A stretch of 64,000 bases of DNA from Eleftheria terrae (GTDB taxonomy: Bacteria; Pseudomonadota; Gammaproteobacteria; Burkholderiales; Burkholderiaceae_C): the NCBI RefSeq assembly GCF_030419005.1, contig NZ_CP106952.1, positions 124,001 through 188,000 on the forward strand, given 5' to 3'. Each line of letters begins with the position of its first letter. The stretch's first letter is position 1. Shown one piece after another: positions 47,965-57,474 of this stretch. The translations under genes were made by a program, and so were the position numbers. The notes beneath the pieces were generated by a model. That model did not search any database, was not told where the DNA came from, and saw nothing but the letters and a program-made list of their open reading frames with translations.

Positions 47965-49527
47965 ATGACGACATTTGCTTCCCTGGGTCTCAACGCCGCC
48001 ATCCTGCAAGCCGTCGAAGCGGCCGGCTATACCGCCCCCACCGACGTGCAGGCGAAGGCCATTCCGCAGGCCCTGGCCGGGCATGACCTGATGGTCTCCT
48101 CCAGCACCGGCAGCGGCAAGACCGCATCCTTCGTGCTGCCGGCGCTCGAAGGCATCCTGGGTGCCCGCGGCGACAACACCAAGCGCCGCGAAAAGGGCGT
48201 GGTGCACGGCCCGCGCGTGCTGGTGCTGGCCCCAACCCGTGAGCTGGCCATGCAGGTCTCCAAGGCCTTCATCACCTATGGCCGCAGCGTGCAGGGCCTG
48301 CGTGTGGCCACCATCGTCGGTGGCGTGCCCTACCCGGCCCAGCTGAAGGCCCTGCGTGGCCCGCTCGACGTGCTGATCGCCACTCCCGGCCGCCTGCTGG
48401 ACCACCTCAACTCCGGCAACGCCGTGCTGAACAACGTGCAGATGCTGGTGCTCGATGAAGCCGACCGCATGCTGGACATGGGTTTCATCGACGACATCAC
48501 CACCATTGCCGACGCACTGCCCGAAGCGCGCCAGACCGTGATGTTCAGCGCCACCTTCGCCGGCCACGTGGGCGGCCTGGCCCAGCGCCTGACCCGCGAG
48601 CCGCAACGCATCGACGTCGCCTCGCACACCGACACGCACGCCAACATCGAGCAGCGCCTGCACTGGGCCGACAGCATCTCGCACAAGAACTCGCTGCTGG
48701 AAAGCATCCTGGCCGAGCGCGAGCTCGACCAGGCAGTGGTCTTCACCAGCACCCAGCGCGATGCCGACTGGCTGGCCGACCGGCTGGCCGAGATGGGCCA
48801 TGCCGTCGCCGCGCTGCATGGCGGCATGCCGCAAGGCCGTCGCAACCGGGTGCTGCAGGGCCTGCGCATGCGCCAGCTGCGCGTGCTGGTGGCCACCGAC
48901 GTCGCTGCGCGCGGCATCGACGTGCCCACCATCACCCACGTGATCAACTACGGCTTGCCGATGAAGGCCGAGGACTACGTGCACCGCATCGGCCGCACCG
49001 GCCGCGCCGGCCGCGACGGCCTGGCCATCACGCTGGCCGAGCGCCGCGACACGCCAATGATCCGGCGCATCGAACGCTTCACGACCCAGCGCATCCCGGC
49101 GCAGGTGATCGCCGGCCTGGAGCCCAAGGCCCCGGCCCCGGTGGAGCGCAAGAAGCCGGAAGGCTGGAAACCGGGCATGGGCAAGTCGGCCGGTGGCTAC
49201 GGCCAGCGCCGTGACTTCGCGCCGCGCGGCGACTCCCGCGGCCCGGGCGCCGGCGCACCGCGCGACCGCAGCCCGTTCGAGCGTGGCCAGGGCCAGCCGG
49301 CCCGCCGCCAGCATGACGAGAACTGGTTCGAGCCGGCGCGCTCCTTCGATGCCCCGCCGCATGCGCGTGACGCGGCCCGCGGCCACGGCCACCAGAAGCC
49401 GTTCGGCGCCCACGCCGGCCATGGCGACCGCCCGGCACGCGGTCCTGGCGGTCCGAAGTTCGGCAAGCCGGCCGGCCAGAAGTTCGGCGGCGGCAAGCCT
49501 TTCGGCCAGAAGCGCCGCGAAGGCTGA
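47965..49527 (+). CDS. DEAD-box RNA helicase
   Basis: 520 residues from MTTFASLGLNAAILQAVEAA, with AAAGAAG upstream. Motifs: APTDVQAKAIP (Q motif), SSTGSGKT (Walker A), [37 protein letters not shown] and [11 protein letters not shown] basic Gly/Arg/Pro/His-rich tail of about 130 residues starts after residue 390 and ends GQKRREG, typical of RNA-binding tails in RhlE/DbpA-like enzymes of this group. It probably works in ribosome assembly or mRNA turnover. The sequence is clearly different from the RhlE paralogue at 41834, so the two are old paralogues, not a recent copy. Confidence 0.92.
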   Translation: MTTFASLGLNAAILQAVEAAGYTAPTDVQAKAIPQALAGHDLMVSSSTGSGKTASFVLPALEGILGARGDNTKRREKGVVHGPRVLVLAPTRELAMQVSKAFITYGRSVQGLRVATIVGGVPYPAQLKALRGPLDVLIATPGRLLDHLNSGNAVLNNVQMLVLDEADRMLDMGFIDDITTIADALPEARQTVMFSATFAGHVGGLAQRLTREPQRIDVASHTDTHANIEQRLHWADSISHKNSLLESILAERELDQAVVFTSTQRDADWLADRLAEMGHAVAALHGGMPQGRRNRVLQGLRMRQLRVLVATDVAARGIDVPTITHVINYGLPMKAEDYVHRIGRTGRAGRDGLAITLAERRDTPMIRRIERFTTQRIPAQVIAGLEPKAPAPVERKKPEGWKPGMGKSAGGYGQRRDFAPRGDSRGPGAGAPRDRSPFERGQGQPARRQHDENWFEPARSFDAPPHARDAARGHGHQKPFGAHAGHGDRPARGPGGPKFGKPAGQKFGGGKPFGQKRREG

Positions 49528-49550
49528 GCGGCCTCGCACAAGGCACCAGA

Positions 49551-49580
49551 AACCGGGTCCATGCGGACCCGGTTTTTTTT
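49551..49580 (+). terminator. Rho-independent terminator after DEAD-box helicase 2
   Basis: A textbook terminator: AACCGGGTCC and GGACCCGGTT form a 10-base-pair stem with an ATGC loop, directly followed by a run of eight T residues (49573-49580). It starts 23 bases after the helicase stop. Confidence 0.95.
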
Positions 49581-49765
49581 CGCCAGCCGCCTGCCGCGAG
49601 GCCGTGCCGGCAAGCGTCGCTGCCGGCCGCACCACCGCAGGCCGGCGGACGCCCTCGGCGGGCCCTGCGCTACCGCCTGTCCACCCGGCGGCCCGCCCCC
49701 TATTGAAAGCCGCCGCGACGCCCCCCAGGTGAGCCAGGTCCCCACCGCTCACCTCGGGAGCCCGC

Positions 49766-50584
49766 ATGCCCTTGCTCGTTGTGTTCGGCCTGACGGCGCT
49801 CTTCATCCTCTGGGTGTTGAGCGGGCCCTGGCGCCACCGGCGGCGTCGGCTGCGGCTTGCCAGCCAGCCCTTCCCGTCCGCCTGGCGGCGGATCCTGCGC
49901 CGGCGCGTGCCGCTGGTGGCCCGCCTGCCAGCCGACCTGCAGCTGCAGCTGAAGCGGCACATGCAGGTGTTCCTGGCGGAGAAGGCCTTCATCGGCTGCC
50001 GCGGCCTGAAAATGACCGACGACATCCGCGTGACCATTGCAGCGCAAGCCTGCCTGCTGCTGCTGAACCGGCCACCGGGCGGCTACCCCGGACTGCGGCA
50101 GATCCTGGTCTATCCGGGCGCCTTCATGGTCGACCGCGTGCATGCCGAGCCCAGCGGCATCGTGCGCGAGGAGCGGCAGGCCCTGTCGGGGGAATCGTGG
50201 TCGCAGGGCCAGGTGATCCTGTCATGGCAGGACACGCTCGAGGGAGCGGCACGGCCCGATGACGGCCGCAATGTCGTGATCCACGAGTTCGCCCACCAGC
50301 TCGACCAGGAAAACGGCCCGGCCAACGGCGCGCCGCACCTGCGCACGCTGGACGACCGGAACCGCTGGGCCGCTGTCTTCAATGACGAGTTCTACCGACT
50401 GCAGGCGCGGCTGCAGCAGGGCGAGCCGGCCTTGCTGGGCAGCTATGCGGCCACGCAACCGGCCGAGTTCTTCGCGGTGGCCAGTGAGGTGTTCTTCGAG
50501 CAGCCGGCACAGCTGGCGGCCGAATCGCCCGCGCTGTACCAGGAGCTGCAGCGCTTCTACCGGGTGGATCCGCTGGCCTGGTGA
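49766..50584 (+). CDS. mtfA: MtfA-family zinc metallopeptidase
   Basis: 272 residues. The N-terminus has one hydrophobic helix (MPLLVVFGLTALFILWVL). The gluzincin motif is VVIHEFAHQLDQENG, with the downstream glutamate in QPAEFFAVASEVFFE. In E. coli MtfA inactivates the Mlc repressor and so affects sugar-PTS control, and it cleaves short peptides. The N-terminal anchor differs from soluble E. coli MtfA. Its 3' end overlaps the convergent CoA-transferase gene by 28 bases. Confidence 0.9.
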   Translation: MPLLVVFGLTALFILWVLSGPWRHRRRRLRLASQPFPSAWRRILRRRVPLVARLPADLQLQLKRHMQVFLAEKAFIGCRGLKMTDDIRVTIAAQACLLLLNRPPGGYPGLRQILVYPGAFMVDRVHAEPSGIVREERQALSGESWSQGQVILSWQDTLEGAARPDDGRNVVIHEFAHQLDQENGPANGAPHLRTLDDRNRWAAVFNDEFYRLQARLQQGEPALLGSYAATQPAEFFAVASEVFFEQPAQLAAESPALYQELQRFYRVDPLAW

Positions 50585-51666
50585 GCAGCCGCCGCGGCAT
50601 CGCTGAACAGCGGGTGGCGCATGGCCTCTTCCATGCGCAGCACCGGGGTGACGCAGCAATCGGCCGGCTCGAACAGCGCCGTCCAGTGCGCCTGGGTCTC
50701 GCTGGCGAAGCGCTCGGCCACCTCCCGCCCCAGCGCTTGCGCCTCAGCGCCTCCCACCGGCAAGCCGAGCGACCAGTGGCGCTCGCCCCATTCCGGCCGG
50801 CCCAGCACCTCGCAGGCCGTGCGCCAGAACTTCAGCTCCAGGGCGCCGACCGCCATCCAGCGCCCGTCGCGGGTGCGGTAGACGTCGTAGCACGGCGCGC
50901 CCCCGGTCAGCAGGTCGGCACCGGGCGGCGGCGCTTCGCCGTGGCGCTCCACCGCCAGGCGGGGCACCAGGTGGTGCGCATGAACCTGGTGGGTCATCGA
51001 GATGTCGACATGCCGGCCGCGGCCGGTACGCTGTGCGGCCAGCAGGGCAGCCAGGATGCCGTTGACCGCGGCCTGAGTGCCACCGAACAGGTCGCCGATC
51101 TGGAAGTTGGGCAGCACCGGCCGGCCATCACGCCCGGCCATCTGCTCGAGCACGCCGGCATAGCCGACATAGTTGATGTCGTGGCCGGCCCGGCTCGACC
51201 ATGGCCCCTGCTGGCCATAGCCACTGATGGAGCACATCACCAGCCGCGGGTTGGCCGCCTGCAGCACCGGCCATCCCAGGCCCAGCCGGGCCATCACACC
51301 GGGGCGAAAGCCTTCGACAAGCACGTCTGCCTCGCGCACCAGCGCCAGCAACTCCTCGCGCCCGGCAGGCTGTGCCAGGTCGATGCGGTGCAGCCGCTTG
51401 CCCTCGTTGAGCCGCCGGAAGAACAGGCCCGGCTCGCCGGCCGCCCGTTCTGCAGGGGTCTGCCACAGCGCGCGTGCCGAATCACCGGGGCCCGGGTCCT
51501 CGATCTTCAGGACATCGGCCCCCAGCCCGCGCAGATGCCAGCAGGCGAAAGGGCCGGGCAGCAGCCGCGTCAGGTCCAGCACGCGCACGCCCGCCAGGGG
51601 CGCATCGACATCGTCTCCAGCCGGGACAGGGGTGTGCAAGGTGGCCTCGCTCTCAAGAACTGGCAA
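50557..51666 (-). CDS. CaiB/BaiF family CoA transferase or acyl-CoA racemase
   Basis: 369 residues. The family III CoA-transferase fold is recognised by LAGVRVLDLTRLLPGPFACWHL at the N-terminus, VEGFRPGVMARLGLG, and the active-site NFQIGDLFGGTQAAVNGILA with the catalytic aspartate. The nearest style is alpha-methylacyl-CoA racemase (AMACR), based on GADVLKIEDPGPGD and the late FEPADCCVTPVL. The acyl substrate cannot be inferred from context, since the neighbours are unrelated. It overlaps the end of mtfA and is separated from the hydroxylase gene by about 70 bases. Confidence 0.88.
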   Translation of the reverse strand: MPVLESEATLHTPVPAGDDVDAPLAGVRVLDLTRLLPGPFACWHLRGLGADVLKIEDPGPGDSARALWQTPAERAAGEPGLFFRRLNEGKRLHRIDLAQPAGREELLALVREADVLVEGFRPGVMARLGLGWPVLQAANPRLVMCSISGYGQQGPWSSRAGHDINYVGYAGVLEQMAGRDGRPVLPNFQIGDLFGGTQAAVNGILAALLAAQRTGRGRHVDISMTHQVHAHHLVPRLAVERHGEAPPPGADLLTGGAPCYDVYRTRDGRWMAVGALELKFWRTACEVLGRPEWGERHWSLGLPVGGAEAQALGREVAERFASETQAHWTALFEPADCCVTPVLRMEEAMRHPLFSDAAAAAHQASGSTR

Positions 51667-51738
51667 TCAGCCCGCGGCAGGGCCGCTGGCCACGGGCCGG
51701 GCGGGCGGCGCGGCGCCGGCCCCACCCGGATGGCGGTC

Positions 51739-52596
51739 TCACTCGAAGCGGCCCTCGCGCAGCCACTTGGTTGCGACCCATTTCTCGCCTTCGATCACCG
51801 GGGCGCCGCCGTGCAGCGTCCGGGTGCCCGGATGAGGCCGGTCGTAGCTGAAGAACACCGCGTTGCCCTTGATCGGGGCGACTTCGAGCTTGACGTCGGG
51901 GAAGGTCGTGCCGCCGCCCTTGCTGGGCGTGTTGAGGTACATCACCAGCGTGCCGACCCGCTGGCCGCCACGGCGCAGCACCGTCGCCGTGCCGGCGTGG
52001 GCCGGGTCGAAGTAGTCGTAGTGCGGCTTGTACTCGGCTCCCGGGCGGTAGCGCAGCACCTGCAGGCCCTCGCCGTTCTCCACCGGCCAGTGCAGCAGCT
52101 GGCCGATGCGCCGCTCGATGCGGTCGCAAAGGCTGTTCTCGCCGCGCTGGAAGAACATGCCGTCGCTGGTGCGGGCCTCGTTGACCTCGCTGGCACCGGT
52201 TTCGTTCTTCACGGTTTCCGAGCGGGCCAGCCGGCCTCCGGCCAGCGCCATCAGCTCGTCGCATTCGGCGTCGCTGAGCAGGCCGCCGAATACCACCACG
52301 CGCGGGTTCTGCATGCTCAGCAGCACGCGGACCTCATGGCCTTCGACATTCAGCGTGCTGGGCGACTGCTGGAGCTCCGGCTCGGGCAGCACCTTCGGCG
52401 CCTGCGGGGTGGCCGCCGGCAGCTGGCCGCGCTCGCGCAGGTGCTGCTCCAGGGTCTGCTCCATCGCCTGGACGGCGACTTCTTCCTGCCAGCCGCTGTC
52501 CAGCATGGCTTGCAGGACGGAGTCGGGCGTATGGCCAGCGGTGGCTTGTTCGATGATCCACTGGCGCAACTGGGGGGTGATCTGCTGGGCACTCAT
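51739..52596 (-). CDS. 2OG-Fe(II) oxygenase, prolyl-4-hydroxylase-like
   Basis: 285 residues from the ATG of MSAQQITPQLRQWI. The first 50 residues look like a small UBA-like helical module (GHTPDSVLQAMLDSGWQEEV). The catalytic double-stranded beta-helix has YKPHYDYFDP (HxD iron ligands), FSYDRPHPGTRTLHGG (distal histidine) and EKWVATKW, whose lysine should bind 2-oxoglutarate. Bacterial P4H-like enzymes hydroxylate prolines in proteins such as EF-Tu. The substrate here is not known. It sits in a leftward series with yaaA before it. Confidence 0.88.
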   Translation of the reverse strand: MSAQQITPQLRQWIIEQATAGHTPDSVLQAMLDSGWQEEVAVQAMEQTLEQHLRERGQLPAATPQAPKVLPEPELQQSPSTLNVEGHEVRVLLSMQNPRVVVFGGLLSDAECDELMALAGGRLARSETVKNETGASEVNEARTSDGMFFQRGENSLCDRIERRIGQLLHWPVENGEGLQVLRYRPGAEYKPHYDYFDPAHAGTATVLRRGGQRVGTLVMYLNTPSKGGGTTFPDVKLEVAPIKGNAVFFSYDRPHPGTRTLHGGAPVIEGEKWVATKWLREGRFE

Positions 52597-52652
52597 GGGC
52601 AGGATTTTGCAGGAAGCGGGGGCCCCTGCCATCGGGTGCTGCCCCGGAAGCG

Positions 52653-53426
52653 TTACACCACTTTGCGGCGAAAGACCAGGCGGTCGGGCCCCGACAGCGC
52701 CGCCTCGTGGCGGTAGCCCTCGCTGTCGAAGCCCTGCAGGTCGGCCGGCAGCGTCACGCCGCGCTCGATCGCCCAGCGCGCCATCAGGCCGCGGGCGCGC
52801 TTGGCGTGGAAGCTGATGATCTTGTAGGCGCCGCCCTTCCAGTCCTCGAACACGCACTGCACGACCCGGGCCTGCAGCGCCTTGCGATCGACCACCTTGA
52901 AGTACTCTTCCGATGCGAGGTTGACCACCACCGGCGAAACATCGCCGGCCAGCCGCTCGTTGAGGTGATCGGCGATGGTGCGGCCCCAGAAGGCGTAGAG
53001 GTCCTTGCCGCGCGAGGTGGCCAGGCGGGTGCCCATCTCCAGCCGGTAGGGCTGCATCAGGTCCAGCGGCCGGAGCACACCGTACAGGCCGCTCAGGATG
53101 GCGACGTGCTGCTGCGCCCACTGCAGCTGGGCCTCGCTCAGCGTGGTGGCCTGCAGGCCTCCATAGACGTCGCCGTCGAAGGCGAGCACCGCCTGCTTCG
53201 AGTTCGCCGTGGTGAACCTCGGCCGCCAGGCGGCATAGCGGCCAACATTGAGCGTGGCCAGTGCATCGCTGAGCGACATCAGGCTGGCAACGTCGGCCGG
53301 CGTCTTCTGGCGCAGCACCTCGATCAGCTCCGCCGCCTGCGGGATGAACAGCGGCTGGCTGTGGTGGACGGTGGTGGGGGCCGACTCGTAGTCGAGCGAT
53401 TTGGCGGGCGACAGCAGGAACAGCAT
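52653..53426 (-). CDS. yaaA: Peroxide stress protein YaaA
   Basis: 257 residues, the normal length. The start [15 protein letters not shown] is the family hallmark, followed by [14 protein letters not shown] ([13 protein letters not shown]), [23 protein letters not shown] and [11 protein letters not shown], and [13 protein letters not shown] at the C-terminus. YaaA limits intracellular iron and DNA damage during hydrogen peroxide stress in E. coli. The protein is cytosolic and binds DNA through an unusual fold. The gene is divergent from the ychJ-like gene. Confidence 0.95.
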   Translation of the reverse strand: MLFLLSPAKSLDYESAPTTVHHSQPLFIPQAAELIEVLRQKTPADVASLMSLSDALATLNVGRYAAWRPRFTTANSKQAVLAFDGDVYGGLQATTLSEAQLQWAQQHVAILSGLYGVLRPLDLMQPYRLEMGTRLATSRGKDLYAFWGRTIADHLNERLAGDVSPVVVNLASEEYFKVVDRKALQARVVQCVFEDWKGGAYKIISFHAKRARGLMARWAIERGVTLPADLQGFDSEGYRHEAALSGPDRLVFRRKVV

Positions 53427-53507
53427 CGGATATCAAGGACGAAGGGCCGGCGCGAAACCGGCAAGGGGCGCAAGGTTACCAGCGTGCGGGCCGCTAGCAT
53501 GCGAGGC

Positions 53508-53909
53508 ATGCAAAAACCCATCTCCGGCGCCTCGCCCTGCCCCTGCGGCCACCCGGCGCCCTATTCCGACTGTTGCGGTCGCTGGCACGGCGGCGAACGG
53601 CGCTTGCAGGCACCGGACGCCGCCACGCTGATGCGCTCGCGCTATAGCGCCTTTGTGCTGGACCTCACCGACTACCTGCTGGACACCTGGCATCCGGACA
53701 CCCGCCCGCCGGCCCTGCCGCCTGGCGAAGCCGGCCTGAAATGGCTGGGGCTGGAGGTCAGGCGGCATGAGCAGCAGGACGCCGACCATGCCACCGTCGA
53801 ATTCGTCGCCCGCAGCAAGCTCGGCGGACGGGCCCACCGGCTGCACGAGGTCAGCCGTTTCGTGCGCGAGCAGGGCCGCTGGTTCTATGTCGATGGCGAC
53901 CTGCGCTAA
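53508..53909 (+). CDS. YchJ-family SEC-C motif protein
   Basis: 133 residues from the ATG at 53508; another ATG nine bases upstream is possible. The N-terminal SEC-C zinc motif CPCGHPAPYSDCCGRWH is followed by APDAATLMRSRYSAFVLDL, typical of YchJ/UPF0225, and a compact alpha/beta domain ending FYVDGDLR. The function is unknown; SEC-C motifs bind zinc and often contact other proteins. Its end overlaps the start of the pseudouridine synthase gene. Confidence 0.9.
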   Translation: MQKPISGASPCPCGHPAPYSDCCGRWHGGERRLQAPDAATLMRSRYSAFVLDLTDYLLDTWHPDTRPPALPPGEAGLKWLGLEVRRHEQQDADHATVEFVARSKLGGRAHRLHEVSRFVREQGRWFYVDGDLR

Positions 53910-54687
53910 GTGCCCCGACGTGCCGCCACTGCTGCAGCTGCTGCACCTGGATCCCTGGCTGGTGGCGGTGTACAAGCCGGCCGGCCTGCTGGTGCACCGC
54001 ACACCGCTGGCACGCCGCGACGAGTACTTCGCGCTGCAGCTGGTGCGCGACCAGCTCGGCGGGGCCCATGTCTACCCGGTGCATCGGCTGGACCGTGGCA
54101 CCTCGGGGCTGTTGCTGCTGGCACGCGACCCGGACACGGCGCGCCGGGTCGGCCTGCAGTTCGAGTCGCACGGCGTGGCCAAGCGCTACCTGGCCTTCGT
54201 GCGCGGCTGGACGGCGGCGGCCGGCAGCGTCGACCATGCCCTGTCACGCATCGACGAGGACCGCCCCGACACCAGCCGCGGCGTCAGCCAGGAGCCGCAG
54301 TCGGCGCTGACCCACTACCAGCGGCTCGGACGCATCGAGCGGCCGGTGGCGCTCGGCCCGCACCCCAGCAGCCGCTATGCGCTGCTGGGCCTGTCGCCCG
54401 AGACCGGGCGGCAGCACCAGATCCGCCGGCACCTGAAGCACATCAGCCATCCCATCATCGGCGACGCCACCTATGGCAAGGGCCTGCACAACCGCTGGTG
54501 GGCCGAGCAGCTGGGGCTGCAGCGGCTGTGGCTGCATGCGCTGGAGATGCGGCTGCAGCACCCGCAAGGTGGGCAGCCGCTGACGCTGCGCGCGGAGCCG
54601 GGCATCGACTGGCAGCAGTTGCAGGCCCAGCCGGGCTGGGCCTGGGACGCTCCCGCCCAGGACGGCTGGCTGCCAAGCGTTGGCTGA
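53893..54687 (+). CDS. RluA-family pseudouridine synthase, TruC-like
   Basis: 264 residues if the ATG at 53893 is used, overlapping the ychJ-like gene by 17 bases. An ATG at 53887 and a GTG at 53920 are alternatives. The opening LLHLDPWLVAVYKPAGLLVH, the catalytic VYPVHRLDRGTSGLLLLA and LSPETGRQHQIRRHLKHISH with IIGDATYGKG identify the RluA family without an S4 domain. The short form and the motif around the catalytic aspartate fit TruC, which modifies U65 of tRNA. The target is inferred. Confidence 0.88.
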   Translation: MATCAKCPDVPPLLQLLHLDPWLVAVYKPAGLLVHRTPLARRDEYFALQLVRDQLGGAHVYPVHRLDRGTSGLLLLARDPDTARRVGLQFESHGVAKRYLAFVRGWTAAAGSVDHALSRIDEDRPDTSRGVSQEPQSALTHYQRLGRIERPVALGPHPSSRYALLGLSPETGRQHQIRRHLKHISHPIIGDATYGKGLHNRWWAEQLGLQRLWLHALEMRLQHPQGGQPLTLRAEPGIDWQQLQAQPGWAWDAPAQDGWLPSVG

Positions 54688-54765
54688 AGCCGCGCCGGCG
54701 CCGCACTGCCGGCATGCCAGCCGCGCCACCCCTGCCGGCCACGCCGGCCTGGCCGGCATGCGGCG

Positions 54766-55128
54766 TCACTGCCAGCCGGCACACGTTCCCGTGCGGCAGA
54801 ACAGCGACGCACTGGCCAGCCCCGCATGCACGCCCAGCGCAAGGAGCGAGGCCACCAGCAGCACCGCAGGCAACATCGCCAGCAAGCCGGGCCGCCGGCC
54901 CGCCTTGCGCAGGTCGATCAGATGGGCGGCCAGGAATGCCAGCGCGAGAACGCCTGTGCCGCCCCCCAGCAGCGTCAGCCACAAGGCACCGCCACCGCTC
55001 AGCTGGTAGCCGAAGACGCCCCACACCTCCGTCAGCACGGCACACAGCATCGGCGTCAGCACGGCAACCAGAAGACCGAACAGCAGCCGGCGTGAAGCGG
55101 GAGCGGCAAGGGGCAGCAGTGAGGTCAT
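54766..55128 (-). CDS. Small membrane protein, unknown
   Basis: 120 residues from the ATG of MTSLLPLAAPASRR. Four hydrophobic segments fill most of the length (about 14-36, 46-66, 82-100 and the end). The C-terminus CRTGTCAGW has two cysteines that could form a disulfide outside the membrane. I do not recognise the family. It is convergent with the RluA-family gene. Confidence 0.55.
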   Translation of the reverse strand: MTSLLPLAAPASRRLLFGLLVAVLTPMLCAVLTEVWGVFGYQLSGGGALWLTLLGGGTGVLALAFLAAHLIDLRKAGRRPGLLAMLPAVLLVASLLALGVHAGLASASLFCRTGTCAGWQ

Positions 55129-56058
55129 GCGGGCGCAGTCGGGATGGAAGGTGGCAAGGTCCGCAGCGATTGGGTGAGGACGCGCCGGTTCACCTGGACG
55201 CGGTGCGAAGCACCGTACAGCACCGGCAGCGACACCGTGACGGTCGGCCATGGCACGGTAGGCGGCATGGTAGACGCGCGAGCCTCGGCATGCCGCCCAC
55301 CAGCGCCGCTGGCAAGAAACGCTCACCACGGCGCAACGCCCGGCGCACCAGCTCGCCGGGCCCGACCGCAGCCGCTGTGGCCGGAGGGTGCAGCACGTGC
55401 TCACCGGATCTCCGAGCCGGCGCCGTCCCCGACGCCGGCCGGTGCGACGGCCGCGGGGCGCCATCTGCCGAGTCCGCGCAGCGGGCAGGTGGGGGCGTCG
55501 ATGACGTTCCGCAGATTGAAGTCGTCGACCACCGCGGCCTGCGTTCCGTGGCAAGCGAAGCGCACCACCACGCTCTTGCGCAGGACCGCCCGGCAGTCCG
55601 ACGTGCCGGCATCCAGCCACTCATGGTGACGGACAGGGAGGGCCAGACTCGCCAGCGCCTGGCCGTTCACCACAAGGCCCGCTCCAGTGCGCATCTGCAC
55701 CGCCAGCTCGCGGTTGGCCAGGTTGTCGTCCACCATCAGCACGCGGGGACGAAGGACAACACCTCCTCATCAGGCAAGGAAGGCCCGTCTCCCAATGCGG
55801 CCATGAGCTTCGTGGCGCCGATGATGTGGCATGCCGTGTCCATGCGGCCCCGCGACGACAGGAGACGCTGCGCCGCCTGGCGCGGCGCGTTGGCCCTGGC
55901 GGCATGTGTGGCGCCGCCAAAGGCACAAAGGAACGAAGGCCGGGGCAGCCCCGGCCTCCTTGGCCATCGCCGGGCGACCGCCTCGCTCTGCCTCTGCAGC
56001 CGCGGCAATGTGCCGCTGGCAGCAGGATGGCTTCGCTTGGCGGCCGCCTCGCCCGGTG
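55129..56058. other. Region without intact genes, with hybrid-kinase remnants
   Basis: This 930-base stretch lies between the small membrane protein and the M23 peptidase. No open frame in it looks like a complete gene. Fragments resembling a hybrid sensor kinase are at 55640-55850 on the minus strand. The rest has no recognisable feature. Confidence 0.55.
55640..55850 (-). pseudogene. Remnant of a hybrid histidine kinase/response regulator
   Basis: In one minus-strand frame (55843-55739) there is a segment with HIIGATKLMAAL and DGPSLPDEEVLSF, reminiscent of an HisKA region. It stops at 55736, and in a neighbouring frame the sequence continues as RVLMVDDNLANRELAVQM, the standard beginning of a receiver domain. 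After about 30 residues the receiver similarity is lost. The two parts in different frames and the missing remainder point to a decayed gene. The assignment rests on short motifs. Confidence 0.4.
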
Positions 56059-57474
56059 CTACTGCTTGGTCCAGAGCGTGTAGCTGCCCGAGCCGTTGTA
56101 GTTGTTGATGCGCCAGCGGTAGTAGCCGGCCGGAGCGTTGTAGCTGACGCTCTCGCTCGAGCTGGGCCCGTCGCTGCCAGCGACGCGATCCCATTGGCCG
56201 GTGTTGCCGTTGTAGCGGCCGAGGATCAGGTCGAAGTCGGTGCCGGGCGCCCCTTCCAGCCATGCACGCAAGGTGCCGCCACCGAACTGAAAGCCACCGG
56301 TGCCCGGGTGGAAAGCGGTCTGCCCGGACTGCGTCAGCGAGCCGGTGTAGCGCACGCAGCCGGCGCCCGAGCAGGGCGAGGGCGGCGGGGTGGTGCCACC
56401 GTCGTGGCCGTAGTTGACCAGCCCGCGCTGGTTGGCGTAGACGCGCGTGCCGTTGCGCTCGGCATAGCCGCTGTAGGGCTGGCTGCCTTCATACCAGGTC
56501 CAGCCGCCGATGACCTTGTTGTGCACCGGCTCGGCTGCCCCGTTCGAGCCGCCGCGCCACAGTGTCCAGTGCACGTGGTCGCCGCTGGCACGGCCGCCGC
56601 AGGGCAGCTCCACGCCGATCATGCCGATGAACTGGCCTTCGCTGATGGCCTGCCCGTTGTTGATGGTGGCCTGGTTGCGCAGGTGGTAGTAGCCGGTGGT
56701 CCAGCCGTTGTCGTGCACCACCTTGATGAAGGGCCAGCGGCCCCCGGTACAGAACTTGTACGCGATGCCGCCGCGCGAGGCGAGCACGCGCCCGTCCCCG
56801 CCCCAGAAGTCGATCGCGTTGTAGGGACGGCTGCTGCCACTGTCACCATGCACGCCGGCAGTGCCCCAGGTGGACCCGCGCAACTGGAACGGCAGCGACA
56901 GGCCCACGCTCTGCGCGGCCATCATCGATTGCGCCGACTCCCGGTCCCGGGCCGCATGCGTGGACTGCCGTTGCACGAACAGCTGGCGCTCGGTCGTGCT
57001 CATGATCTCTTCCGGCGCCGTGCCCGCCAGCTCGTTGAAGCGCGCACTGTCTTCCAGGCCCACTTCCCAGCCCTGCTCGGTGCGGTGCGCGATGAACAGC
57101 GCGGTGACCGGGCTCGTGTCGTCCACGGTCGGCGGCACCGGGAAGTAGCCACCGCCGAAGATCCAGCGGCCATCGGCCGAGCGCCGCTGCACCTCCACCA
57201 CCGGAGCCGGCAGGCTGCCGTAGCTCTGGCGCACCTGCTCGCCACGCTCGGCGACCAGCACCGCCGTGACGGCCGCGTCGAGGTCCAGCGTCGAGGCGAC
57301 GACGCCGCTCGGCGAGCCGGTGTCGGTGGATGCGCTGGTCGTGTCGCCGCCGGTCTGCTGCTGCGCAGCGCTCGCGCCGGTTTCGTTGTTGGAGTCCGAT
57401 CCGCCGCCGCAGGCGGCCAGCGTCAGCAAGACCGCCAAGCTGGCGATCGATCGTCCAAAGCCAGATCGTTTCAA
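56059..57474 (-). CDS. LasA-type M23 metallopeptidase lipoprotein with C-terminal PPC domain
   Basis: 471 residues from a TTG at 57474. This start is chosen because AGAGGAGAG lies just upstream and the lipoprotein signal KRSGFGRSIASLAVLLTLAAC directly follows. After a Ser/Thr/Gln linker and a propeptide (about 60-215), the M23 domain has the zinc ligands in HGDSGSSRPYNAIDFWGG and GDHVHWTLW, plus GYYHLRNQATINNGQAI, the LasA subgroup pattern. A pre-peptidase C-terminal domain ends the protein (FDLILGRYNGNTGQWDRVAG). LasA-type enzymes cut glycine-rich cross-bridges and elastin, so a bacteriolytic, predatory role is plausible. Confidence 0.9.
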   Translation of the reverse strand: MKRSGFGRSIASLAVLLTLAACGGGSDSNNETGASAAQQQTGGDTTSASTDTGSPSGVVASTLDLDAAVTAVLVAERGEQVRQSYGSLPAPVVEVQRRSADGRWIFGGGYFPVPPTVDDTSPVTALFIAHRTEQGWEVGLEDSARFNELAGTAPEEIMSTTERQLFVQRQSTHAARDRESAQSMMAAQSVGLSLPFQLRGSTWGTAGVHGDSGSSRPYNAIDFWGGDGRVLASRGGIAYKFCTGGRWPFIKVVHDNGWTTGYYHLRNQATINNGQAISEGQFIGMIGVELPCGGRASGDHVHWTLWRGGSNGAAEPVHNKVIGGWTWYEGSQPYSGYAERNGTRVYANQRGLVNYGHDGGTTPPPSPCSGAGCVRYTGSLTQSGQTAFHPGTGGFQFGGGTLRAWLEGAPGTDFDLILGRYNGNTGQWDRVAGSDGPSSSESVSYNAPAGYYRWRINNYNGSGSYTLWTKQ

